Assembly (NCBI GenBank): GCA_029935325.1 | Contig: JAOZKO010000149.1 | Coordinates: 1-6,830 of the forward strand | DNA from: Bacteroidales bacterium | GTDB taxonomy: Bacteria; Bacteroidota; Bacteroidia; Bacteroidales; UBA1556 | Reading direction: 5' to 3' | Length of the DNA: 6,830 nt | Part shown: piece after piece, positions 1 to 6,671 of the stretch | Position numbering within the stretch: the stretch's first letter is position 1 | How the letters are laid out: each line of letters begins with the position of its first letter | Program-made: the position numbers and the translations under genes | Notes under the pieces: generated by a model | Told to the model about the DNA's origin: nothing | Databases searched by the model: none | Seen by the model: the letters and a program-made list of their open reading frames with translations, nothing else

Positions 1-3
1 ACG

Positions 4-61
4 AGCGACTAAAAGGAGGTCCCGATGGCTATCGGGATTATATGTTTTAGAAATAGTCGCT
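4..61. repeat. Nested hairpin / REP-like palindrome
   Basis: Three sets of complementary arms nest inside each other. The outer arms are AGCGA (4-8) with TCGCT (57-61). The middle arms are CTAAAA (9-14) with TTTTAG (45-50), leaving a 3' bulge at 51-56. The inner arms are TCCCGAT (20-26) with ATCGGGA (31-37) around a GGCT loop. An alternative outer pairing is the perfect 8-base match 4-11 with 54-61. A GGAG tetranucleotide (15-18) sits just 5' of the inner palindrome, which resembles the GTAG/GGAG plus palindrome layout known for REP elements mobilised by RayT transposases. That assignment is inference. The element could equally be the 3' end structure of a gene left of the window, since a T-rich stretch (62-69) follows it. 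The complementarity is seen directly; function is unknown. Confidence 0.55.
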
Positions 62-90
62 TATTTTTAGTAATTCTTGCCTAGCGGGTG

Positions 91-134
91 TTTTTTTGGT
101 ACTTTTTTACGCTAAAAAAGTACATATAAAAAAA
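91..134. repeat. Long A/T-armed inverted repeat
   Basis: GTACTTTTTT (99-108) is perfectly complementary to AAAAAAGTAC (114-123) around a 5-base loop. Outside this, a run of seven T (91-97) can pair with a run of seven A (128-134), interrupted by G98 opposite ATAT (124-127). On either strand the hairpin is preceded by T and followed by A, so it does not fit the classic intrinsic terminator, which needs a T run after the stem. No gene overlaps it. It could be a palindromic repeat of the genome or a protein-binding or structural site. Confidence 0.5.
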
Positions 135-285
135 GAACTATCATTAGTATTGGACAGTATTAATCTTGGAATTGCTTTAACTGTGGCTATTTATCACTCA
201 CTCTTGAGCTTGAATACATTTTGCTTAGCGCATCAAAATAAGAAATAGCCATTACATTTATCAATCAACTATCATATCATCTTTT
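135..285. other. Intergenic stretch with no gene seen
   Basis: This AT-rich stretch between the inverted repeat and the lipoprotein promoter shows no convincing open reading frame, tRNA or rRNA on either strand. The only pattern found is a 9-base inverted match, TGGCTATTT (184-192) with AAATAGCCA (243-251), separated by 50 bases, which may be chance. The whole gene-free region upstream of the lipoprotein is 362 bases long. Confidence 0.5.
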
Positions 286-333
286 TCATCAAAAAATTTC
301 CTTACAATAGAGTCCATTATATTTGTATATTTG
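286..333 (+). promoter_or_regulatory. Promoter of the lipoprotein gene, tandem -7 boxes
   Basis: Two adjacent copies of TATATTTG lie at 318-325 and 326-333. Both match the Bacteroidota -7 consensus TAnnTTTG. Initiation a few bases downstream of the second box would give a leader of roughly 22-30 bases before the ATG at 363. No clear -33 TTG element is visible at the usual spacing. The segment 286-333 matches the valS promoter segment 1423-1470 at 40 of 48 positions by eye, including 24 of 25 at 303-327. The motif match and duplication are seen directly; promoter activity is inferred. Confidence 0.65.
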
Positions 334-362
334 TCAATAAATCTGTAATAAACTATATTCCC

Positions 363-1391
363 ATGAAAAAGATTGTTTACTCCTTATTATTTGTAAGTCT
401 GTTAATCGCATATTCATGCAAAAAAGATGAAGAAACCAAAGATAATTCTGCACCTGTAATTACACTTAAAGGTTCAATAGATATGATTATTTATCTCGAT
501 TCTACTTTTACCGATTCTGGCTTTACTGCCATTGATGAGGTGGATGGCGATATAAGTTCATCAGTAATGGTAAGCGGCACTGTGGATACTAGTAAAATAG
601 GAACCTATATAATTAGCTATAATGTAAGTGATGTTGCAGGTAATAAAGCTCAAGAAAAAATAAGAACGGTAAAAGTAAAACGTTTTCTAAACCCTCAAAA
701 AGTTCAAAATGGTTTTGCTATAATGTACACATTTGCAGGTGAAGAAAATTCAGGGAATTGGGGAGCAGAATTAATTCATAGATACGCTGATGAAGCTCCA
801 AATGGAGCTATTATTTCAGCACACCTTAATGTTTTGGATGACCCAATGTACACACCAATAGCTTATAGCTTTGCTTATGACCGCTCCTATATGATGGGAA
901 TTCCATCTTTTTATGTTGGTGACATAAAGACTAATGTGTTTTCAAGTATGACTAACCTGCTTGCTGTGCCAGCCGAAATAGGAATTGATTATTCTTATTC
1001 CATTGAAGGAGACTCAATGCTTATTGATACCAAATGCAAATTTTTTTATAATTGTCAGGGGGACTTCTATTTAAGTGTACTGATTTTAGAAGATAGTATT
1101 GATGGTAGCTCCAATGCTCCTTTTGATTATCAACAAGCAGGCACTACTATTTCTTATCCTAATGATGATTATACACATGATTTTGTTCTACATGCATCTT
1201 CAGTTGCTGATTCAGCCTATGGAGAATTATTTATCCAAAACCCAACTATTAATACCGAGATTGAAAAGTCTTATTCTATTATGCTTAATCCTAAATGGAA
1301 AAATGCATATCCTGTTTGTATTGTTTGGAAATATGTTGCTGGTACTAAGCCTGAATACAATTATGTAAATGCTTTGAAGCGAAAAAACTAA
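363..1391 (+). CDS. Lipoprotein with Ig-like (DUF5011-type) and Omp28-like regions
   Basis: Predicted exported lipoprotein of 342 residues. A short lysine-start signal peptide (residues 1-18, MKK then a hydrophobic stretch) ends in A-Y-S-C, making C19 the likely lipidated residue. The following K-K-D-E-E resembles the Bacteroidota lipoprotein export signal, so the protein is probably on the outer-membrane surface. Residues about 30-107 read as one Ig-like DUF5011-type domain (APVITL start, VDGDIS, G-T-Y-x-I-x-Y-x-V-x-D-x-A-G-N). Residues about 115-340 resemble the Omp28 family: a thioredoxin-fold-like half with GIPSFYV (179-185) at the cis-proline position, then a beta-rich half with LILEDSIDG (240-248) and DDYTHDFVLHA (268-278). 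The CxxC expected near residues 126-134 is absent, so redox activity is unlikely. The family assignment is from memory of patterns and is moderate. Function is unknown. No terminator is seen before the valS promoter. Confidence 0.8.
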   Translation: MKKIVYSLLFVSLLIAYSCKKDEETKDNSAPVITLKGSIDMIIYLDSTFTDSGFTAIDEVDGDISSSVMVSGTVDTSKIGTYIISYNVSDVAGNKAQEKIRTVKVKRFLNPQKVQNGFAIMYTFAGEENSGNWGAELIHRYADEAPNGAIISAHLNVLDDPMYTPIAYSFAYDRSYMMGIPSFYVGDIKTNVFSSMTNLLAVPAEIGIDYSYSIEGDSMLIDTKCKFFYNCQGDFYLSVLILEDSIDGSSNAPFDYQQAGTTISYPNDDYTHDFVLHASSVADSAYGELFIQNPTINTEIEKSYSIMLNPKWKNAYPVCIVWKYVAGTKPEYNYVNALKRKN

Positions 1392-1422
1392 AACAGTATA
1401 AATAGCGTCAACACAAAAACTA

Positions 1423-1470
1423 TCGTCATTAAATCTCCCTACAATAGAGCCCATTATATTTGTACTTTTG
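1423..1470 (+). promoter_or_regulatory. valS promoter, tandem -7 boxes
   Basis: TATATTTG (1455-1462) is followed directly by TACTTTTG (1463-1470), and both fit the Bacteroidota -7 consensus TAnnTTTG. Initiation a few bases after 1470 gives a leader of only about 20-25 bases before the ATG at 1498. That is too short for a T-box or other leader riboswitch. The segment is a near-copy of the lipoprotein promoter at 286-333. No TTG at the usual -33 spacing is apparent. Confidence 0.7.
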
Positions 1471-1497
1471 CGCGGAATTTTTTTGATATTGATTTTT

Positions 1498-4125
1498 ATG
1501 GAAATTGCAAGTAAATACAGCCCTAAGGAAATAGAAGATAAGTGGTATCAGCATTGGATGGAGAAGAATTATTTCCATTCTGAGGTTGATGATCGTGAAG
1601 CATACTCAATTGTTATTCCGCCACCAAATGTGACCGGAGTACTACATATGGGGCATATGCTTAATAATACATTGCAAGATGTGTTGATTCGTAGAGCAAG
1701 AATGCAAGGAAAAAATGCTTGCTGGGTACCCGGTACCGACCATGCATCTATTGCTACTGAAGCTAAGGTTGTTGCTAAGCTTAAGGAAGAAGGTATCAGC
1801 AAAAATGACCTTAGTCGCGACGAATTTCTTGAGCATGCTTGGGAATGGACTCACAAACATGGAGGAATTATTCTTGAGCAATTAAAGAAGCTTGGTGCTA
1901 GCTGCGATTGGCAACGTACTAAATTCACTATGGATGATGATATGTCGGAATCTGTACTTAAAGTATTTATAGATTTACATAGCAAAGGACTTATTTACCG
2001 AGGTTTTAGAATGGTAAATTGGGACCCTGAGGCAAAAACTACCGTATCGGATGAGGAAGTAATTTATAAAGAGAAAAATGGAAAATTATATTTCCTAAAA
2101 TATAAAATTGAAGGCGAAGACAATTATGTAACCATTGCCACCACTCGCCCCGAAACAATTCTTGGTGATACTGCTGTTTGCTTTAATCCCAATGATGAGC
2201 GCTTTCAGCATTTGGCAGGTAAGAAAGTAATTGTTCCTATTGCCAATCGTGCAATTCCTATGATTGCTGACGAATATGTGGATATGGAATTTGGAACTGG
2301 TTGTTTGAAAATAACTCCAGCACATGACCCTAATGACAAAGTAATTGGTGATAAGCATAAGCTTGAGTTTATTGATATTTTTAATGATGATGCCACACTA
2401 AATCAGCATGGGCTTGCTTATGAAGGCCTCGATCGTTTTGCTTGCCGTAAGGTGATACTAAAAGATTTGGAAGAGCAAGGACATATTGTAAAGGTTGAAG
2501 ATTACCAAAACAAAATTGGCACTTCAGAACGTACAGGAGCAGTAATTGAGCCCAAACTTTCGTTTCAGTGGTTTTTATCAATGAAAGATTTGGCAGAACC
2601 TGCACTAAAAGCTGTAATGGAAGATACCGTAAAGCTTGTACCTGAAAAGTTTAAAAACACTTATCGCCATTGGATGGAGAATGTTCGCGATTGGAATATT
2701 TCCAGACAGCTATGGTGGGGGCATCGTATTCCTGCTTGGTTTTATGGCGATGGCATGAATGATTTTGTGGTTGCAATGACAGAGGATAAGGCCCTTGAAT
2801 TAGCAAAAGAAAAAACAGGAAAACCGGATTTGAAAATTGAAGACCTACGTCAAGAAAGTGATGTGCTCGATACATGGTTCTCAAGTTGGTTGTGGCCAAT
2901 ATCAGTTTTTGATGGTATTCGTAATCCTGAGAATAAAGAAATAAATTATTACTATCCTACCAATGATTTGGTAACTGCTCCAGAGATTCTATTCTTTTGG
3001 GTAGCACGAATGATTGTTGCTGGATACGAATGGCGAAATGAAAAGCCTTTTTCTTCAGTATATCTTACCGGAATTGTAAGAGATAAGCAGGGGCGTAAAA
3101 TGTCAAAAAGCTTGGGGAATTCTCCTGACCCAATTAAACTGATGAATAAATATGGAGCAGATGGCGTAAGAGTTGGAATGCTACTTACATCACCTGCTGG
3201 AAATGATTTGCCCTTTGACGAGGGATTATGCGAGCAAGGACGTAATTTTAGCAATAAAATATGGAATGCGCTACGCTTGGTAAAAGGCTGGGAAATAACT
3301 GATAAGTCTGCAACAGATGCAGCAAAAGCAGGAATTGACTGGATGGATGCTCGCATCAATCAAACGCTACAAAGTATTGAAGATAACTTTTTGAAATATA
3401 GAATTTCTGATGCTCTAATGTCAACCTATAAACTTATTTGGGACGACTTCTGCTCAAACTATCTGGAAATAATAAAGCCCGATTATCAATCCCCAATAGA
3501 TAAGGGAACACTAGAGCAAACGGTAGAGTTTTTCGAGAAGCTAATGAAGATTCTTCATCCATTTATGCCTTTCCTTTCAGAGGAAATATGGCATATACTT
3601 CGTGAGCAAGACGAGGATATTATTATCACTCGATTGCCTGTTTCTAAAAATTATAATAAATCAATAATTAGTGATTTTGATTTTGCTCAAGAAGTAATTG
3701 GTAGTATCAGAAATATTAGAAATAAGAAAAATATCCCTAATAAGGAACAGCTAGAACTTTTTGTTAAGCTAAATAGCGAAGCAGAATTATCAAAGGAATT
3801 TAATGCTGTTATTTCTAAACTGAGCAATCTATCATCCATCACTCATATAACTGACGATGTGGATGGCGCAAATAGATTTATGGTAAAGTCTGCTGAATTT
3901 TTTATTCCCATGAGCGAAAATGTGGATAAGGAAGCTGAGCTGAAAAAACTTCAAGAAGAACTTAAATATAATGAAGGATTCCTGTTTTCGGTAACTAAAA
4001 AACTTAGTAATGAGCGATTTGTAAATAATGCTCCCACCAAGGTTGTTGAAATTGAAAAGAAGAAAGCAGCGGATGCAGAGAACAAAATTATTATTATTAA
4101 AGAACAGATAAGTAAATTGTCGTAA
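1498..4125 (+). CDS. valS: Valyl-tRNA synthetase
   Basis: Class Ia synthetase that activates valine with ATP and charges tRNA-Val in the cytoplasm. It also hydrolyses mischarged Thr-tRNA-Val. Numbering is from the ATG at 1498 (875 residues, normal for bacterial ValRS). The HIGH-type signature is HMGH (50-53) within PPPNVTGVLHMGH. The CP1 editing domain (about 195-345) has TTRPET (215-220) and GTGCLKITPAHDPND (266-280). DWNISRQLWWGHRIP (398-412) and LDTWFSSWLWP (457-467) are catalytic-core landmarks, and KMSKS is at 534-538. The anticodon-binding helical domain is about 610-715. A lysine/glutamate-rich C-terminal coiled coil (about 807-875) is the ValRS tRNA-contacting arm. An in-frame TTG at 1468 would add ten residues, but it lies in the -7 box, and MEIASKYSPKEIEDKWYQHW is the usual family N-terminus. 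No catalytic motif is missing. The last quarter is noticeably more AT-rich than the core. Confidence 0.98.
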   Translation: MEIASKYSPKEIEDKWYQHWMEKNYFHSEVDDREAYSIVIPPPNVTGVLHMGHMLNNTLQDVLIRRARMQGKNACWVPGTDHASIATEAKVVAKLKEEGISKNDLSRDEFLEHAWEWTHKHGGIILEQLKKLGASCDWQRTKFTMDDDMSESVLKVFIDLHSKGLIYRGFRMVNWDPEAKTTVSDEEVIYKEKNGKLYFLKYKIEGEDNYVTIATTRPETILGDTAVCFNPNDERFQHLAGKKVIVPIANRAIPMIADEYVDMEFGTGCLKITPAHDPNDKVIGDKHKLEFIDIFNDDATLNQHGLAYEGLDRFACRKVILKDLEEQGHIVKVEDYQNKIGTSERTGAVIEPKLSFQWFLSMKDLAEPALKAVMEDTVKLVPEKFKNTYRHWMENVRDWNISRQLWWGHRIPAWFYGDGMNDFVVAMTEDKALELAKEKTGKPDLKIEDLRQESDVLDTWFSSWLWPISVFDGIRNPENKEINYYYPTNDLVTAPEILFFWVARMIVAGYEWRNEKPFSSVYLTGIVRDKQGRKMSKSLGNSPDPIKLMNKYGADGVRVGMLLTSPAGNDLPFDEGLCEQGRNFSNKIWNALRLVKGWEITDKSATDAAKAGIDWMDARINQTLQSIEDNFLKYRISDALMSTYKLIWDDFCSNYLEIIKPDYQSPIDKGTLEQTVEFFEKLMKILHPFMPFLSEEIWHILREQDEDIIITRLPVSKNYNKSIISDFDFAQEVIGSIRNIRNKKNIPNKEQLELFVKLNSEAELSKEFNAVISKLSNLSSITHITDDVDGANRFMVKSAEFFIPMSENVDKEAELKKLQEELKYNEGFLFSVTKKLSNERFVNNAPTKVVEIEKKKAADAENKIIIIKEQISKLS

Positions 4126-4130
4126 TTTTG
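4123..4130 (+). promoter_or_regulatory. Candidate -7 box overlapping the valS stop codon
   Basis: TAATTTTG fits TAnnTTTG and begins with the TAA stop of valS. Initiation a few bases downstream would leave a leader of about 10-15 bases before the antitoxin ATG at 4150. The resulting transcript could cover antitoxin, toxin and aspS. No -33 element is obvious. An eight-base match with two free positions in AT-rich DNA can occur by chance, so this is suggestive only. Confidence 0.4.
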
Positions 4131-4149
4131 TAATCCAAAATCTTTTATT

Positions 4150-4407
4150 ATGAGTCAACAAATATCAATAAATTATCCTGAATCATTAGCTTTTTCACTT
4201 AAAATGAATAGTGATGAGTTTAAAAAAGAGATGAAAACTGTTTCTTTGGTTAAATTATACGAAATTGGGAAAATCTCATCAGGCCAAGCCTCGAAAATAC
4301 TAAATATTAAACGTATTGATTTTCTGGAATTACTTAATAAGTATAATGTCTCCTACTATCATAAAGGAATGGAAGATGAAATAGAAAATGACTTTGCAAA
4401 TGCGTAA
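4150..4407 (+). CDS. UPF0175-family antitoxin
   Basis: Small protein of 85 residues, within the normal UPF0175 size range. The order of segments fits the family. An N-terminal strand (ISINYPESLAFSL, 5-17) is followed by a charged helix (SDEFKKEMKTVSLVKLYEIGK, 21-41). Next comes a helix-turn-helix-like block, ISSGQASKILNIKRIDFLELL (42-62), and an extended acidic tail after NVSYYHKG. UPF0175 proteins are commonly paired with DUF3368 PIN toxins, as here. The likely role is to bind and neutralise the downstream toxin and probably repress the module's own promoter. It starts 24 bases after the valS stop, and its 3' end overlaps the toxin gene. Sampled 60-base rows of the module are about 23-33% GC, against roughly 45-50% in the cores of valS and aspS. 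The low GC is shared by the 3' end of valS, so it is only weak evidence of transfer. Confidence 0.85.
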   Translation: MSQQISINYPESLAFSLKMNSDEFKKEMKTVSLVKLYEIGKISSGQASKILNIKRIDFLELLNKYNVSYYHKGMEDEIENDFANA

Positions 4408-4882
4408 AGTTATTTCTAATACAACTCCTATTTTATCTCTATTGAAAATAGATAAATTAGATATTTTGCAGAAGCTATATGGTGAAATAACTATTCCAAA
4501 TGCTGTCTATTTAGAGATTGAGCAAGGAATAAATAAGCCATACTATAAAAACTTAAAAGAAGTTAGTTGGGTTAAAATTGAAAATATTCAAGATAAAAAA
4601 GCGATACAGTATTTTAATGATTTAGATGCAGGAGAAGCAGAAGTCCTGATTCTTGCTAATGAAATGAATGCTGATTTGGTTATTATTGATGAATTATTGG
4701 GCAGAAAATTTGCCCAGAAACTCAATATTAGCTTAACAGGTACTTTAGGCATTCTATTGAGAGCGAAAGAGCTGAGCCATATTGAGTCCATTGATAATCT
4801 AATTATTGAGTTGAGAGATAAAGGAACTTGGATAAATCCAAAATTGGCTAATGCTGTTTTAATATTAGCTAATGAATTATAA
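4388..4882 (+). CDS. DUF3368-type PIN-domain toxin (predicted RNase)
   Basis: PIN-fold protein of 164 residues, the probable toxin of a type II toxin-antitoxin pair; PIN toxins are Mg-dependent endoribonucleases. Seen directly: the DUF3368-like start VISNTTPILSLLKIDKLDIL (8-27), IPNAVYLEIEQG (36-47), the LDAGEAEVLILA block (79-90), VIIDELLGRKFA (98-109), LTGTLGILLRAK (116-127) and a closing helix. Candidate metal-binding residues are E43, E83 and D101. The first position holds N11 where many PIN proteins have Asp, a substitution I recall as common in this family. Two starts are possible. ATG 4388 overlaps the antitoxin by 20 bases. ATG 4400 overlaps it by 8 (ATGCGTAA), giving 160 residues that begin closer to the family N-terminus. 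I keep the longer one without strong preference. Either overlap implies coupled translation with the antitoxin. The RNA target is unknown. Confidence 0.85.
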   Translation: MTLQMRKVISNTTPILSLLKIDKLDILQKLYGEITIPNAVYLEIEQGINKPYYKNLKEVSWVKIENIQDKKAIQYFNDLDAGEAEVLILANEMNADLVIIDELLGRKFAQKLNISLTGTLGILLRAKELSHIESIDNLIIELRDKGTWINPKLANAVLILANEL

Positions 4883-4903
4883 TATTATAGAAAACAATAA
4901 GAT

Positions 4904-6655
4904 ATGTATAGAACACACAGCTGCGGAGAACTAAATATTACCAATGTAAGTCAAGAGGTTACATTAAGTGGATGGATTCAGAAATCTCGTGACTTGGGGG
5001 GAATGACCTTTATTGATCTTCGCGACCGCTATGGAATTACACAATTAGTTTTTAATATGGATACGAATGCGGATTTATGCCAAAAAGCAAGAAAGCTTGG
5101 GCGTGAGTTTGTATTGAAAATTAGCGGAATTGTTACCGAAAGAGAAAGCAAAAATGCTAAAATTTCCACAGGAGATATCGAGATAATTGTATCAGAAATT
5201 AAAATATTAAATGCATCTAAAACTCCACCATTTACCATCGAAAATGATACCGATGGAGGAGAGGAAATTAGGATGAAATACCGTTATCTTGATTTACGCC
5301 GTAATCCGCTAAAGGAAAATCTGATGCTGCGAAATAAGGTGGGCTTTGAGGTTCGCTCCTACTTACATGGTATTGATTTTATGGAAGTGGAAACACCATA
5401 TCTTATAAAATCTACGCCAGAGGGAGCTCGTGATTTTGTTGTTCCTTCACGAATGAATCCTGGTACTTTTTATGCCTTGCCTCAGTCGCCACAAACATTT
5501 AAGCAATTGCTAATGATATCAGGTTACGACCGTTATTATCAATTGGTGAAATGCTTCCGTGATGAGGATTTGCGCGCTGACCGTCAGCCTGAGTTTACTC
5601 AAATCGACTGCGAGATGTCATTTGTTGAGCAGGATGATATTCTAAACACTTTTGAAGGAATGACTAAGCATCTTTTCAAGAAAATTAAGAATGTGGAGAT
5701 GAGTGGTTTTCCAAGGATAAAATACGATGATGCCATGCGACTTTATGGTAGTGATAAGCCTGATATTCGCTTTGGGATGCAATTTGTAGAGCTTAATGAG
5801 CTTGCTCAAAACAAAGGTTTTAATGTATTTGATTCCGCTGAACTAGTAATTGGAATTTGCGCTCCAGGATTAGCTACCTACAGCCGTAAGCAATTAGATA
5901 AGCTTGTGAAATTTGTTCAGAAACCACAAATCGGAGCTAAGGGATTGGTTTATGTAAAATATAATGAAGATGGTAGTTTCAAATCTTCAGTTGATAAATT
6001 CTACTCTCAGGAAGACCTAAAGGCATGGGCTGACAAAATGGAAGCCAAGCCAGGTGATTTAATGCTTGTGCTTTCGGGTGATACTGCTCATACACAAAAC
6101 GCATTAAATGTATTGCGCCTTGAAATGGGAGATAGATTAGAACTTCGCGATAAAAATACTTATGCTCCACTTTGGGTAATTGATTTTCCTCTTTTAGAGT
6201 GGAACGAAGATTCTAAGCGTTATCACGCAATGCACCATCCATTTACAGCTCCTAAGCCCGAGGAAATGCATCTTTTGGAATCAGAGCCAGGGAAAGTACA
6301 TGCTAATGCTTATGATTTGGTGATTAATGGAGTAGAGATTGGTGGAGGTAGTATTAGGATTTTCGATAAGGATATCCAAGCGCAAATGTTTAAGCATTTA
6401 GGATTTACCGATGAAGAAGCCCAAGAGCAATTCGGTTTCTTAATGGAAGCTTTTGAATATGGCGCACCACCTCATGGCGGAATAGCACTTGGTTTCGATA
6501 GATTAGTTGCCATGTTTGGTGGCAGTGACTCTATCCGCGACTATATTGCATTCCCTAAAAACAATAGCGGTCAAGATATAATGATTTCTTCACCATCAGC
6601 TATTGCTGATGCACAATTGGAAGAATTGTTTTTGGAGGTTAAAAATATTCAATAA
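4904..6655 (+). CDS. aspS: Aspartyl-tRNA synthetase, bacterial type
   Basis: Class IIb synthetase that activates aspartate and charges tRNA-Asp in the cytoplasm. Its 583 residues fit the bacterial long form. An N-terminal OB-fold anticodon-binding domain (about 1-105) contains LSGWIQKSRDLGGMTFIDLR (21-40). Class II motif 1 ends at P165 (EVETPYL). QSPQ is at 194-197, and motif 2 is FRDEDLRADRQPEFTQID (218-235). The bacterial GAD insertion domain is about 285-415. Motif 3 is HGGIALGFDRLVAMFGG (524-540). Position 31 is Leu, not the His found in some non-discriminating enzymes, so it probably charges only tRNA-Asp; this is inference from one residue. Translation starts at ATG 4904, 21 bases after the toxin stop, with no TAnnTTTG box in that gap. 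It therefore probably depends on an upstream promoter. It ends in tandem stops, TAA (6653-6655) then TAG. Confidence 0.98.
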   Translation: MYRTHSCGELNITNVSQEVTLSGWIQKSRDLGGMTFIDLRDRYGITQLVFNMDTNADLCQKARKLGREFVLKISGIVTERESKNAKISTGDIEIIVSEIKILNASKTPPFTIENDTDGGEEIRMKYRYLDLRRNPLKENLMLRNKVGFEVRSYLHGIDFMEVETPYLIKSTPEGARDFVVPSRMNPGTFYALPQSPQTFKQLLMISGYDRYYQLVKCFRDEDLRADRQPEFTQIDCEMSFVEQDDILNTFEGMTKHLFKKIKNVEMSGFPRIKYDDAMRLYGSDKPDIRFGMQFVELNELAQNKGFNVFDSAELVIGICAPGLATYSRKQLDKLVKFVQKPQIGAKGLVYVKYNEDGSFKSSVDKFYSQEDLKAWADKMEAKPGDLMLVLSGDTAHTQNALNVLRLEMGDRLELRDKNTYAPLWVIDFPLLEWNEDSKRYHAMHHPFTAPKPEEMHLLESEPGKVHANAYDLVINGVEIGGGSIRIFDKDIQAQMFKHLGFTDEEAQEQFGFLMEAFEYGAPPHGGIALGFDRLVAMFGGSDSIRDYIAFPKNNSGQDIMISSPSAIADAQLEELFLEVKNIQ

Positions 6656-6671
6656 TAGTTGAAATAATCAT

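Noticed and set aside
184..251. 9-base inverted match TGGCTATTT / AAATAGCCA with a 50-base spacer
   Set aside because: The arms are short and far apart in AT-rich DNA, with no further pairing between them, so chance is a fair explanation.
1099..1368. Second forward frame of 89 codons inside the lipoprotein gene
   Set aside because: It is an out-of-frame shadow with Leu/Met/Ile-biased composition, and the overlapping frame has a signal peptide and recognisable domains.
1471..1497. T-box or other amino-acid-sensing leader before valS
   Set aside because: The leader after the promoter box is only about 20-25 bases, too short for such an element, and no T-box motif is present.
2952..3359. 135-codon reverse-strand open frame inside valS
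   Set aside because: It is fully antisense to conserved ValRS core including KMSKS, has no recognisable domain, and is best explained as a shadow of the coding strand.
3832..4161. Reverse-strand open frame of 109 codons over the end of valS and the antitoxin start
   Set aside because: It is rich in Phe and Asn from antisense AT-rich codons, shows no domain, and conflicts with two well-supported forward genes.
4934..5002. Non-discriminating AspRS that would also charge tRNA-Asn
   Set aside because: Position 31 is Leu in SRDLGG rather than the His linked to some non-discriminating enzymes. A full alignment would be needed to be certain.
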